From CAVTYH01 sp963738835 (GTDB taxonomy: Bacteria > Planctomycetota > Planctomycetia > Pirellulales > JADZDJ01), in the NCBI GenBank assembly GCA_963738835.1, contig CAVTYH010000004.1:154388-218387 (forward strand): a stretch of 64,000 nucleotides of DNA, read 5' to 3'. Under the pieces are notes generated by a model. That model was not told where the DNA came from and did no database searches. It was given only the letters and a program-made list of their open reading frames with translations. Position numbers and translations under genes: made by a program. This document shows, one piece after another, positions 37,548 to 46,444 of the stretch; positions within the stretch are counted from its first letter, which is position 1, and each line of letters opens with the position of its first letter.

Positions 37548-38514
37548 ATGCGTTCTTTTCTGCGTGCTACATTGGTGCCGATTGCAGCCTGCGCGGTGAT
37601 GGTGTTGGGAGTTGCAGTTGGCCACGCCGGCGTGCTCGCCCATTGGTCGTTCGATACGCCGACTCTCAGCACGGACGGCAGCGGCAATATTACGGGGGCT
37701 GCTGATGAAACGGGCAACCACAACGCAGCACTAGGCTCCGGTGTCGGCAGTGGAACGGGTAACCCTTATACTTCCAATACCATTCCCGGAACTAATTCCA
37801 TTGCCGGCCAATTCGGGCAAGGGCTGACGTTGACTGGCTTCAACACTCTTGCCGCTGGGGGCGGCCAGTTTTTGACCTTCCCGAATTTGAGCGAGCTGAT
37901 GACCGCCAACAGTGCTCCTGGCGCACCAAGCTACACGATTTCTTATTGGATCAATACCACGACGACGAACTCACAGCAGTTCACGGTTCTGGGGGATTGG
38001 GGAAACGCAGGCACCAATCCTGGCAAATTTGCGTATGGCTTTGGATTTCAGTTCGCTTCCGGCGTTGCCCAGATGCGCAGGCCAAACCAGATTTAACACC
38101 AGCGGCAGTGGGAATGGCACCGATATTTATGCGCGCTCAATTAACACGGCTGCGCTCAACGACAGCGGCTGGCACATGCTCACCTGGACGTTTGATACAA
38201 CTACGGGAGTGTTGAACAGCTATTTTGATGGCGCGGTCGTGGAAACGTTTAATTCAGCTGCGACTAGTTTCAATATGATTGCCAGCACGTCAGCTCTCGG
38301 CACCTTCGGTCTGAAAGGGGACAGCGGCAACTTCCTCAATGGCACAATAAACCTCGACGAAGGCTGGGTCTTCAACCAGGTGCTAACCGCAGACGAGGTC
38401 AGCAATCTCTACAGCTCTAATAACATCGCCGTGCCGGAGCCGGGCTCTCTGGTCTTGGCGGGTTTCGCCGCACTAGCGCTGGGAGCGGTCGGCCTGCGGC
38501 GACGCAGCAGATAG
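37548..38514 (+). CDS. LamG-domain PEP-CTERM protein, one frameshift
   Basis: Starts at ATG 37548 behind GGGGGAAG. Signal peptide (LVPIAACAVMVLGVAVGHA), then a concanavalin-like LamG domain: GVLAHWSFDTPTLSTDGSGN, YTISYWINTTTTNSQQFTVL, and after an indel near 38085, LNDSGWHMLTWTFDTTTGVL and GTINLDEGWVFNQVLTADEV. The C-terminus is a PEP-CTERM sorting signal: VPEPGSLVLAGFAALALGAV followed by RRRSR. About 322 residues. Such proteins are exported and processed by an exosortase. The ligand is unknown, and no exosortase gene is in this window. Confidence 0.85.
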
Positions 38515-38558
38515 GTCGTCCTTTGGCCTACGTTATCGCACTGTGATTCAATTTGAAG

Positions 38559-38588
38559 GCCCGAGGATTGCATCCTCGGGCTTTTTTC
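38559..38588 (+). terminator. Intrinsic terminator
   Basis: GCCCGAGGAT-TGC-ATCCTCGGGC, a perfect 10-bp stem with a 3-base loop (38559-38581), followed directly by TTTTTTC. It ends the PEP-CTERM gene transcript. Confidence 0.9.
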
Positions 38589-38691
38589 GTGGAACAGCCG
38601 ACGATTGTCCCCTGGCGTCCTGCCGCGATGCAGATGGGTCATGCTACAATTGCACTCGAACCGCACTCATCCGCAAATTAGATTGCACCTC

Positions 38692-39755
38692 ATGCGTCAA
38701 ACAGAAAACATCAATGTCCGCACGATTGAGCCGCTCATTGCGCCGGCTGCTTTGAAATTGGAACTGCCGCTGAGCGAGGCCGCGGCCGAGACCGTAGCGG
38801 AATCTCGTGAGATCGTGAAGCGCATTCTGGCAGGGGACGATCCGCGGCTGGCCGTCGTGGTGGGGCCGTGCTCGATTCACGACGAGAAAGCCGGCTTGGA
38901 ATACGCCGTGCGACTTGGTGGAACTTGCCGGCCGTGTGCAGGATCGGCTGTTTTTGCTGATGCGGGTTTATTTCGAAAAGCCACGCACTACCGTCGGCTG
39001 GAAGGGGTTGATTAACGATCCGCATTTGGACGACACGTTTGACATTACCGGCGGATTGCGGATAGCCCGGCGAATTCTGCTGCGCACGGCCGAAATGGGC
39101 TTGCCGGCCGCTACCGAAATGCTGGAGCCGATTACGCCGCAGTACATTGCCGACCTGATTACGCTGGCTTCCATCGGCGCCCGCACGACCGAATCGCCCA
39201 CCCATCGCCAGATGGCCAGCGGCTTGTCGATGCCGGTCGGCTACAAAAACGGCACCGACGGCAGCTTGCAGGTGGCGCTCGACGCCATGCTGGCCGCCCG
39301 CACGCCGCACGCTTTCTTGGGCATTGATGTCGATGGCCGCACCGGTGTGATTCGTTCGCGCAGGCAACCAGTGGGGCTGTTTGATTCTGCGCGGCGGCCG
39401 ATCGGGTCCTAACTATTCGCCCGACAGCATTAAGTTCGCCTCGGAGGAACTGGCCAAGCACGGCCTGCCGCCGCGGCTAATTGTCGATTGCAGCCACGCC
39501 AATTCGAACAAAGATTTTCGCCGTCAGTGCCTGGTGTGGAACAGCGTCGTCGAGCAGCGATTGGAAGGCAACACTTCCATCGCTGGCATGATGCTGGAGA
39601 GCAATCTGCACGAAGGCACACAGAAACTGCCCGCCGACTTGACGCAATTGAAGTACGGCGTCTCGGTAACCGACCCGTGCATCGGCTGGGAAGAAACCGA
39701 ATCGCTGATCCTGGCGGCTTACGCCAAGTTAGGCGAAGTGGCAGCGGCCCGCTGA
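38692..39755 (+). CDS. 3-deoxy-7-phosphoheptulonate (DAHP) synthase, class I, two frameshifts
   Basis: MRQTENINVRTIEPLIAPAA from 38692, then LAVVVGPCSIHDEKAGLEYA. An extra T near 38915 shifts the frame, which resumes as LLMRVYFEKPRTTVGWKGLI and GLSMPVGYKNGTDGSLQVAL. An extra A near 39362 is followed by the C-terminal LPPRLIVDCSHANSNKDFRR and QLKYGVSVTDPCIGWEETES. These are the phosphoenolpyruvate/erythrose-4-phosphate and metal-binding signatures of the AroF/G/H type. It commits carbon to the shikimate pathway. About 353 residues. Which of AroF/G/H feedback types it is cannot be told. Confidence 0.92.
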
Positions 39756-40927
39756 AACCGGCTCACGACTTCGATTGCCTGATTCATCTGGTCACGATCG
39801 ACCTCGTGAACATCAATCGGTTTGCCGACATCGGCGAGCATCGTCAGCGTTAACCGGCCGCCTAAGTGTTGCCGGAATTCTTCCAGACCGGCGAAGAGCA
39901 GCTCTCTGTCGTGCAAGTGCGGGCAATCCAGTGTGAATCCCAAACCGTGGAGGCAACGGAGCACTTGCGCGGCACGTTCCTTGGGTAGTCCCAGATCGAG
40001 CGACGAATAAACGGCATCCACGGCTACGCCAATCGCCACTGCCTCTCCGTGTCGCAGCGAAAAGTTGGTCAGCACCTCCAGCTTGTGGGCACTCCAGTGG
40101 CCGAAATCGAGCGGCCGGGCTTCCAGCATCTCGAACGGATCGCCGCCGCGGGTGATGTGCTGCAGGTGCCACTCGGCCGAGCGGCGAATGACCGGCAAGC
40201 AGACGTCCATCTCGCGCCGCCGAATCCGAGGGGCTAGTTGGCAAATTTCGTCGAAGAAGGCAGGATCTTTCAGCAGCGAAACTTTTACCGCTTCGACAAA
40301 GCCGCAGCTGAAATCGCGATCGCCGAGCGTCATTAGCAATGCCGCATCGTTGATCACGCCCCACGGAACCGCGAATGTACCGATCCAGTTTTTCTTTTGA
40401 AACGCATTGACCGCGTTTTTTACGCCGATGCCGGAATCGGCTTGAGCGAGCGTGGTCGTCGGGATGCGAATCAGCCGCAAACCACGATGCGCAATGGCTG
40501 CGGCAAAACCCACGGCATCGAGCATCGCCCCGCCGCCGATCGCCACCACATAACTGCGGCGGTCCAAATCGTGGGCGTGCAGCACCTTCAGCATTTGCTC
40601 CAAAATGTGGACGTCGTTTTTTACTTCCTCGCCGCCGGGCACAAGCTGCACGTTGCCCGCCAGGTTGAGGCGGTTTTTGAATTTCTTCGACAGCGCATAA
40701 ATCCGCTGCTGCAATTCGGGTTGCGCTTCGGCAACGTGCTGATCGAGCCAAACCTGCACGCGGGCCGGCTGTCCTTCGGCGGCTTCCAACAAATCGATTA
40801 GTGTCTGCGCATCCGCGCCAAAAACATCGCGTGTGAACCGCAAGCGATGGATGTACGGCACCGTAAAGGCGACGTCGACAGAGGGATTTGAATCCGCGGT
40901 GGGCAGATCAGAGCGAGCAGATGACAT
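39719..40927 (-). CDS. Sugar-phosphate cyclase of the 3-dehydroquinate synthase superfamily, EboD-like
   Basis: 402 residues. NAD-binding SYVVAIGGGAMLDAVGFAAA, IRIPTTTLAQADSGIGVKNA and a metal-binding RHGEAVAIGVAVDAVYSSLD mark the superfamily. Features point away from ordinary AroB: the usual GHTxGHAxE stretch is here RPLDFGHWSAHKLE, and NAFQKKNWIGTFAVP and ITRGGDPFEMLEARPL resemble my memory of EboD proteins of eustigmatophyte/bacterial ebo clusters. No other ebo genes are nearby. It is convergent with the DAHP synthase and overlaps its last 37 bases, so it could still serve shikimate synthesis. The exact product is uncertain. Confidence 0.75.
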   Translation of the reverse strand: MSSARSDLPTADSNPSVDVAFTVPYIHRLRFTRDVFGADAQTLIDLLEAAEGQPARVQVWLDQHVAEAQPELQQRIYALSKKFKNRLNLAGNVQLVPGGEEVKNDVHILEQMLKVLHAHDLDRRSYVVAIGGGAMLDAVGFAAAIAHRGLRLIRIPTTTLAQADSGIGVKNAVNAFQKKNWIGTFAVPWGVINDAALLMTLGDRDFSCGFVEAVKVSLLKDPAFFDEICQLAPRIRRREMDVCLPVIRRSAEWHLQHITRGGDPFEMLEARPLDFGHWSAHKLEVLTNFSLRHGEAVAIGVAVDAVYSSLDLGLPKERAAQVLRCLHGLGFTLDCPHLHDRELLFAGLEEFRQHLGGRLTLTMLADVGKPIDVHEVDRDQMNQAIEVVSRFQRAAATSPNLA

Positions 40928-41107
40928 GGATGGTAGGCAGCAGCGTGGTGGGATTTAACCGACAGAAAGCGATGTGGCTGCCCCCAATTGTATCAGACGC
41001 CACAGCGAAACAAAAATGCCATTGCGATCGATTGCCCGACTGTTTGGGACCGGAATTGATCGTGTAAATTAGCGTGTCTTTAACCTCGTTCGTAACGGAA
41101 AACTGCC

Positions 41108-42241
41108 ATGTCCAAACGCGTTCTCGTTCTGTCGGCGTCTGTTGGCGCGGGGCACTTGCGGGCTGCCCAAGCCGTGGAGCTTGCGCTACGGGAGGTGGAT
41201 CCAACGGCGCATGTCGAGAATCACGATGTCATGAAGTTCACCAATGCCGTTTTTCGGCGGATGTATGCCACGTCGTATCTCGACCTCGTGAACCGCGTGC
41301 CGCACGTGCTGGGCTATTTTTACGATTTGATGGATCGGCCGCCGTCGCCGCAACAAAAATCGGACCGAATGCGGCGGTTGGTCGAGAAACTCAATCTGCG
41401 AAAGTTCTTGAAATTCTTGCGTGCCGAACCGTGGGATGTGGTCGTGAACACGCACTTTCTGCCCGCCGAAATAATTGCGCATTTGAAACGCAAGGGTGAT
41501 TTCACGGCGCCGCAGTTCACCGTGACCACCGATTTCGAAACCCATCGCCTGTGGGTTAACCAGCCGTGCGAGCGGTACTTCACGGCGACCGATGAAGGCG
41601 CCGCGTATCTGGCTCATTGGGGCGTTCCACGCGATACGATTGAAGTAACCGGCATCCCAATTCATCCGGCGTTCAGTTGCTTGCCCAGACGCGAAGAATG
41701 TTTGGCGAGGCACGGTCTCGTCGGCGATCGGCCCATCGTGCTGCAACTGGGCGGCGGTTTCGGCGTCGGACCCGTGGAAAACATTTACCGCACTTTGCTG
41801 GCTATCGACGTGCCGCTGGAAATCGTTGCCGTGGCTGGTCGCAACGAAACTTTGCGCCAGCAGCTTTCGCAAACCGCCGTGCCCGAGCGACACCACGCAA
41901 AAGTGCTGGGTTTCACCGAAGTGATTCACGAATTGATGGCGGTCGCCGATCTGGTGGTCACCAAACCCGGCGGGCTGACTTCGTCAGAAACTCTGGCCAG
42001 CGGCGCGGCCATGGTTATCGTCAACCCGATTCCCGGGCAAGAAGCTCGCAACAGCGATTTTCTGCTGGAACACGGGACCGCCATCAAAATCAACAACACC
42101 GCCACGTTGGCCTACAAGCTGACCGAACTGCTGCGTCATCCGGAGCGAATCGCGAAGTTGAAAACCGCGGCCCGTCAATTGGGTCACCCGCAAGCCGCGT
42201 TCGATATAGCGCGTCGAGCCCTCGCAACGCCCATGTTGTGA
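41108..42241 (+). CDS. GT28-family glycosyltransferase (MGDG synthase/UgtP-like)
   Basis: 377 residues: MSKRVLVLSASVGAGHLRAA, the N-terminal acceptor-domain start typical of monogalactosyldiacylglycerol synthases and processive diacylglycerol glucosyltransferases, then PWDVVVNTHFLPAEIIAHLK, GIPIHPAFSCLPRREECLAR, IVLQLGGGFGVGPVENIYRT, and the donor-binding VADLVVTKPGGLTSSETLAS. It likely transfers a sugar from UDP-sugar to a lipid acceptor at the membrane; donor and acceptor are inferred. It is transcribed away from the cyclase gene and precedes the secreted protease. Confidence 0.88.
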   Translation: MSKRVLVLSASVGAGHLRAAQAVELALREVDPTAHVENHDVMKFTNAVFRRMYATSYLDLVNRVPHVLGYFYDLMDRPPSPQQKSDRMRRLVEKLNLRKFLKFLRAEPWDVVVNTHFLPAEIIAHLKRKGDFTAPQFTVTTDFETHRLWVNQPCERYFTATDEGAAYLAHWGVPRDTIEVTGIPIHPAFSCLPRREECLARHGLVGDRPIVLQLGGGFGVGPVENIYRTLLAIDVPLEIVAVAGRNETLRQQLSQTAVPERHHAKVLGFTEVIHELMAVADLVVTKPGGLTSSETLASGAAMVIVNPIPGQEARNSDFLLEHGTAIKINNTATLAYKLTELLRHPERIAKLKTAARQLGHPQAAFDIARRALATPML

Positions 42242-42389
42242 AACCGCAACGGACTTTGACGCAAGTAGAAACGTGACCTACGGTTGCTAATGCCGGGTCA
42301 TAGATTTCGCCTTCGAAGCGCATTTTCTCTCGTCTCAGGCGCCTGAGCGTTCGCTCCAGTTCGTCTGCACGGCCCCACTGGTATTCGCC

Positions 42390-44357
42390 ATGAACCGTCG
42401 TCCGAAGCCCCGTCGTCGCATGCTGGGCATCGAGGCGCTGGAGCCGCGCCGGGTGATGACCACGGGAATTTCCGCCCTCCTTAACTCAGCCGGTCTGCTG
42501 CAAGTGACGGGCACCGATGGCGACGATAACATCTTGTTCCGAAAAGCCGGCGGGCTGATCTCGATAGAAGGCGTGGCCGGCGCTTGGTCCGCTTCGACGG
42601 TGAAATCGATTGCCGTCGATCTGCTGGACGGCAACGATTTTGTCTCGCTCGCCAGCAAAGCAAATGGCGGCGCTAAGACCTTGAAAAAGACCGAAACCAT
42701 CAATTCCGGTAGCGGCAACAAACGGGTCCAGCTCGCGAATCTGCACGATGTGTACTTCAGCGGCTTAGGCGGCAAGCTGCAGGTTGCCTCTAACAGCGTC
42801 GCCACGCTAAACGGCACATGGTTGAATCAGAAGAACAAAGTCGTCGCTGCGCTGAGCTCGACTGGCGTTTTGACGGTCACCGGCACCAACCTGGACGACA
42901 AGCTTAGCTTCCGACAGTCTGGCGGCAAAATTTCGATCATCGGCATCAAAAGCTCGTGGTCGGCCACGTCGGTCAAGTCCATTGTCGTCAACCTGCAAGA
43001 CGGTAGCGACGCTGTATCGCTCGACAGTCTGGCCAACGGCGGCACGCAAGTGCTGCAAGAGAGCGTGACGATTTACTCCGGCAACGGGAACAAACAGGTT
43101 CATTTGGCCGATGGGCATGATGTGTCGCTGCCCGGGTTTGGGCATAAGTTGACGGTGGCGATCGACGGCGCCGCGGCTTTGGACGGGCAGATACTCACCT
43201 GGCCTGATCCGACACCCGACCCGAATCCGACGCCAACACCTGATCCGACTCCATCTCCCAATCTCACCTGGTTCGACAGCAACGTCTACGACCCTGGCAT
43301 CCGCGCATTGGCCAACCAAGACTTTGTCGACGGCGTACTCAGCCGGGCCGATATGATCGGGCTGCTGCATGAAGTGGCGCAAGACGGCACGGTTTCGGCC
43401 ACCGAATTTGCTGATCTGCAACTGATCGTCAACAATGCATCACTCTTCACCGGCGTCAGCTACGTACAGGTGCTGGCCGCCGATGTCGTGTTGGGCAGTG
43501 CGGCCAATGCCTATTATCTGGGGCAAACGCTGGGGAATCTCAAAGCCGGATCGACTGGCGCTCAGCTTAATAATCTCGTCGGCAAATGGTTCTTGGGGAC
43601 CGATCATCCGCTGGGCAAAACGGATTGGGGAACGACATTCAGCTATCGCCAGATTTCCGGCACGCTGTTCGTCGGCGGCGCCGCGTACACCGATGTGCGG
43701 CAAGGGGGCTTGGGCGATTGCTATTTTCTGGCGTCGTTGGCGGAAACGGCGCTGAAGAATCCCAGTGCCATCAGCGACATGTTCATCGTGAACGGCGATG
43801 GCACTTACACGGTTCACTTTTTCAACGGCAACAAGGCTGAGTATGTGACGGTCGATTCGCAACTTCCAACCGACTCGTCCGGTTACCTTGTCTTCGATGG
43901 CATGGGCCAAAATGCGGCCAGTTCTTCCAACGAACTGTGGGTGGCCTTGGCAGAGAAAGCCTATGTACAGATCAACGAAGTGGGCTGGCTGCGGCCCTCA
44001 TCGTGGGGCGGCGGTCAGAACGTGTACACCGGCATTTCCGGCGGCTGCATGTACCAGGCGCTGAATCAAATCACCGGCCAAGCAACGGTCGCCTATGTCT
44101 CGTCAACCAGTTCGTTCAGCACTTTCGCAGCGGCGTTCAGCGCGGGTAAATCGATTTGCTTGGGGTCGAAATCGAGCCCGGCCAGCAGCACGATCGTTGG
44201 TGGTCATGCATATGCCGTCATTAGCGTGAACACCACGGCCCAGACCGTGCAAGTGTTCAACCCGTGGGGTTTGAACAATGGTCACGATTCCGGGCTGATC
44301 ACGCTGAACTGGGCGCAAATCGGTGCGAACTTCGACTGGTATGACCGGCTCGCATGA
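42390..44357 (+). CDS. Secreted calpain-like (C2) cysteine protease with LEPR-XLL start and tandem repeats
   Basis: 655 residues. The N-terminus RRRMLGIEALEPRRVM is the LEPR-XLL type seen on large secreted planctomycete proteins. Residues about 25-140 and 150-265 are two similar repeats (each with a TVKSI/SVKSI VV(D/N)L core and a GSGNK/GNGNK xVxLA motif), followed by a Pro/Thr/Asp linker near 270-290. The C-terminal calpain domain has Cys444 in VRQGGLGDCYFLASLAETAL, His606 in IVGGHAYAVISV and Asn624 in VQVFNPWGLNNG, completing the catalytic triad. A role in extracellular proteolysis or processing of secreted protein is inferred. Confidence 0.88.
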   Translation: MNRRPKPRRRMLGIEALEPRRVMTTGISALLNSAGLLQVTGTDGDDNILFRKAGGLISIEGVAGAWSASTVKSIAVDLLDGNDFVSLASKANGGAKTLKKTETINSGSGNKRVQLANLHDVYFSGLGGKLQVASNSVATLNGTWLNQKNKVVAALSSTGVLTVTGTNLDDKLSFRQSGGKISIIGIKSSWSATSVKSIVVNLQDGSDAVSLDSLANGGTQVLQESVTIYSGNGNKQVHLADGHDVSLPGFGHKLTVAIDGAAALDGQILTWPDPTPDPNPTPTPDPTPSPNLTWFDSNVYDPGIRALANQDFVDGVLSRADMIGLLHEVAQDGTVSATEFADLQLIVNNASLFTGVSYVQVLAADVVLGSAANAYYLGQTLGNLKAGSTGAQLNNLVGKWFLGTDHPLGKTDWGTTFSYRQISGTLFVGGAAYTDVRQGGLGDCYFLASLAETALKNPSAISDMFIVNGDGTYTVHFFNGNKAEYVTVDSQLPTDSSGYLVFDGMGQNAASSSNELWVALAEKAYVQINEVGWLRPSSWGGGQNVYTGISGGCMYQALNQITGQATVAYVSSTSSFSTFAAAFSAGKSICLGSKSSPASSTIVGGHAYAVISVNTTAQTVQVFNPWGLNNGHDSGLITLNWAQIGANFDWYDRLA

Positions 44358-44656
44358 TGATAGATGATGGGTGGCACGCCCTAACGCCAGGAAAGGCGTG
44401 TGGCGCGCCATCATCACGCCCTTCGCGGACTCAGTGCATGTCACCCCTACGTTCGCGTTCGCCGCACGCCAACTCCTAGCCACGGCCTAACTCTTGCCGC
44501 GAACTTGTCGCCGATTTTGCCGGTAAATCCGATGTTTTTGGTTTGCCGGCCGCTTCCGTAATTTGCCCAGATATGCCACAATCCGCCGCAAGCTAGGTTG
44601 AGATATGCGCGAGTCAGCGTAGTCTCCAATTTCGTCGTAGCAAATCGACAGATTCT

Positions 44657-45821
44657 ATGAAAATCGGCGTTCTGAAAGAGGCCTTTCCCGGCGAGCGTCG
44701 TGTGGCGCTCACGCCGAATCTGATTCCGGCGCTGGTGAAGGCCGGGCACGAGATTTTGGTGGAGACGACCGCCGGCGAATCGGCCGGTTTTCCCGACGCC
44801 CAGTATGTTGAAAAGGGGGCGAAAATCGGCAACCGCGGCGAAGTCTTCACTTCCGAGTTGCTCTTGCAAGTGCGTGCCTTGGGTGCGAACCCGGTCGCCG
44901 GCAAGGCCGATGTAGAACGCTACGATCGGTTTCAGATTGTCATCGCGATGTGTGATCCGCTCGCGCAGCCGGCGCTGCTCAAGCAAGTCGCCGATCGTGG
45001 CGTCACGCTCTTCGCGCTGGAGCTCATGCCGCGGATTACCCGCGCAAAGCATGGATGTGCTTTCCAGCATGGCCACCGTGGCCGGATATCGAGCGGTGCT
45101 GCTGAGCGCCGTCACGCTGCCGAAAATGTTCCCGATGATGACGACGGCTGCCGGGACAGTTGCGCCAGCCAAAGTGTTTGTGATGGGTGCCGGCGTGGCG
45201 GGTTTGCAGGCCATCGCCAGTGCGCGCTGCTTGGGCGCCATCGTTTCTGCGACCGACGTGCGGGCCGCTGTTCGTGAGCAAGTGCAAAGCCTGGGAGCGA
45301 AGTTTGTCGAAACGCCCGTGGAAGCGGCCAAAGCCGAAGGCACCGGCGGATACGCCCAGGCGCTCGATGAAGAAACCTACCGCAAGCAGCGCGAGGCGAT
45401 GTCGAAAGTCGTGGCCGAAAGCGACGTGGTCATCACCACCGCCGCCATTCCTGGCAGAAAAGCGCCGATTCTGGTCACGGCCGAGATGGTCAAGCTGATG
45501 CAACCCGGCTCGGTCATTGTCGATCTGGCCGCCGAGCGTTGCGGCAATTGTGAGCTGACCAAGCCCGGCGAGACCGTCGTCGTCGACGGCGTCACAATTC
45601 TTGGGCCCGACAACTTGCCGTCGGATGTGCCGTATCACGCTAGCCAAATGTTCGGCAAAAACGTGTTGACGTTCTTGCAGCATTTGGTCAGCCAAGGATT
45701 GCCCGGAAGTGTGAACACGTCGGACGAAATCACACGCGAAACGCTGATCTGTCGCGACGGCCAGGTGCTGCAGCCGCGGATTCGGCAATTGCTCGGGATG
45801 GATGCTCCACCGGCGAAATGA
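44657..45821 (+). CDS. pntAA: NAD(P) transhydrogenase alpha subunit, NAD-binding part, one frameshift
   Basis: MKIGVLKEAFPGERRVALTP, the AlaDH/PNT N-terminal domain, then LFALELMPRITRA. After an indel near 45045 it continues QSMDVLSSMATVAGYRAVLL and the Rossmann motif KVFVMGAGVAGLQAIASARC, with GAIVSATDVRAAVREQVQSL. The C-terminus has SVIVDLAAERCGNCELTKPG. About 388 residues. It is the NADH-side domain I of proton-translocating transhydrogenase. The genes run alpha part 1, alpha part 2, beta on the same strand, the three-gene arrangement also found in Rhodospirillum. Confidence 0.92.
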
Positions 45822-45836
45822 ATAGGTGATAGACAA

Positions 45837-45867
45837 AATGACGAATGACGAAATTCAAATGACGAAT
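45837..45867 (+). repeat. AATGACGAAATTC-type repeat at the pntAB start
   Basis: AATGACGAATGACGAAATTC followed by AAATGACGAAT, related to the arms at 36073-36195. It provides the first codons of the pntAB frame. Confidence 0.6.
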
Positions 45868-46444
45868 ATCAGCTTGCGGCTTCGCAAATTGATGCGAATG
45901 GTCGCACTCTTGTTAACTCTTGTTGTCGCACCGCCATTTGCGCATGCCGCCGAAGAGCCGGCAACCAAAGTGGCCGATTCAACGCCAGAGGCGGCGACAC
46001 CTGCGGCTGCCGACAACCCGGCCGTCGCGATGCCTGCTAATACCGCGACGCCGGACGCCACATCGTCCGCTGCGGTTCCCGATCGCTCTGGTCCCACAGC
46101 GACCACTTCGGTGGATGAGCCAGCTGAAGCGCTCGATTTCAGCTCCATGGTGTTTGTGTTCATGCTGGCCACGATCATTGGGCTGGGCGTCATTCTGCGG
46201 GTTTCACGGCTGTTGCACACGCCGCTGATGTCGCTCACGAACGCTATTTCCGCCATTGCCGTCGTGGGCTCCATCATTGTCACCGGCCGCGACGGTCCAA
46301 CGTTCATTCGTCTGATGGGCGCCGATCGCGCTGTTCGCTTCCATGACCAACATCATCAGCGGTTTCTTGCTCACCGATCGCATGCTCAAGATGTTCAAAA
46401 CGCCCCATCCCGGAGGGAAAGCCAGCGCAGGGGGGAAACAATGA
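45838..46444 (+). CDS. pntAB: NAD(P) transhydrogenase alpha subunit, membrane part, extended N-terminus and one frameshift
   Basis: The conserved part, FVFMLATIIGLGVILRVSRL, LLHTPLMSLTNAISAIAVVG and, after an extra G near 46323, ALFASMTNIISGFLLTDRML, is the three-helix domain II. Before it is an unusual extension: a signal-like MRMVALLLTLVVAPPFAHAA and about 70 Ala/Pro/Thr/Asp-rich residues. The start is uncertain (45838, 45892 or 45898); the first codons lie in a dispersed repeat. The stop overlaps the pntB start (ATGATGA). The proton-channel half of this subunit normally starts without a leader. Confidence 0.8.

Noticed and set aside
39719..40927. Plain aroB annotation
   Set aside because: The usual GHTxGHAxE region is replaced by DFGHWSAHKLE and other segments resemble EboD, so only the superfamily is certain.
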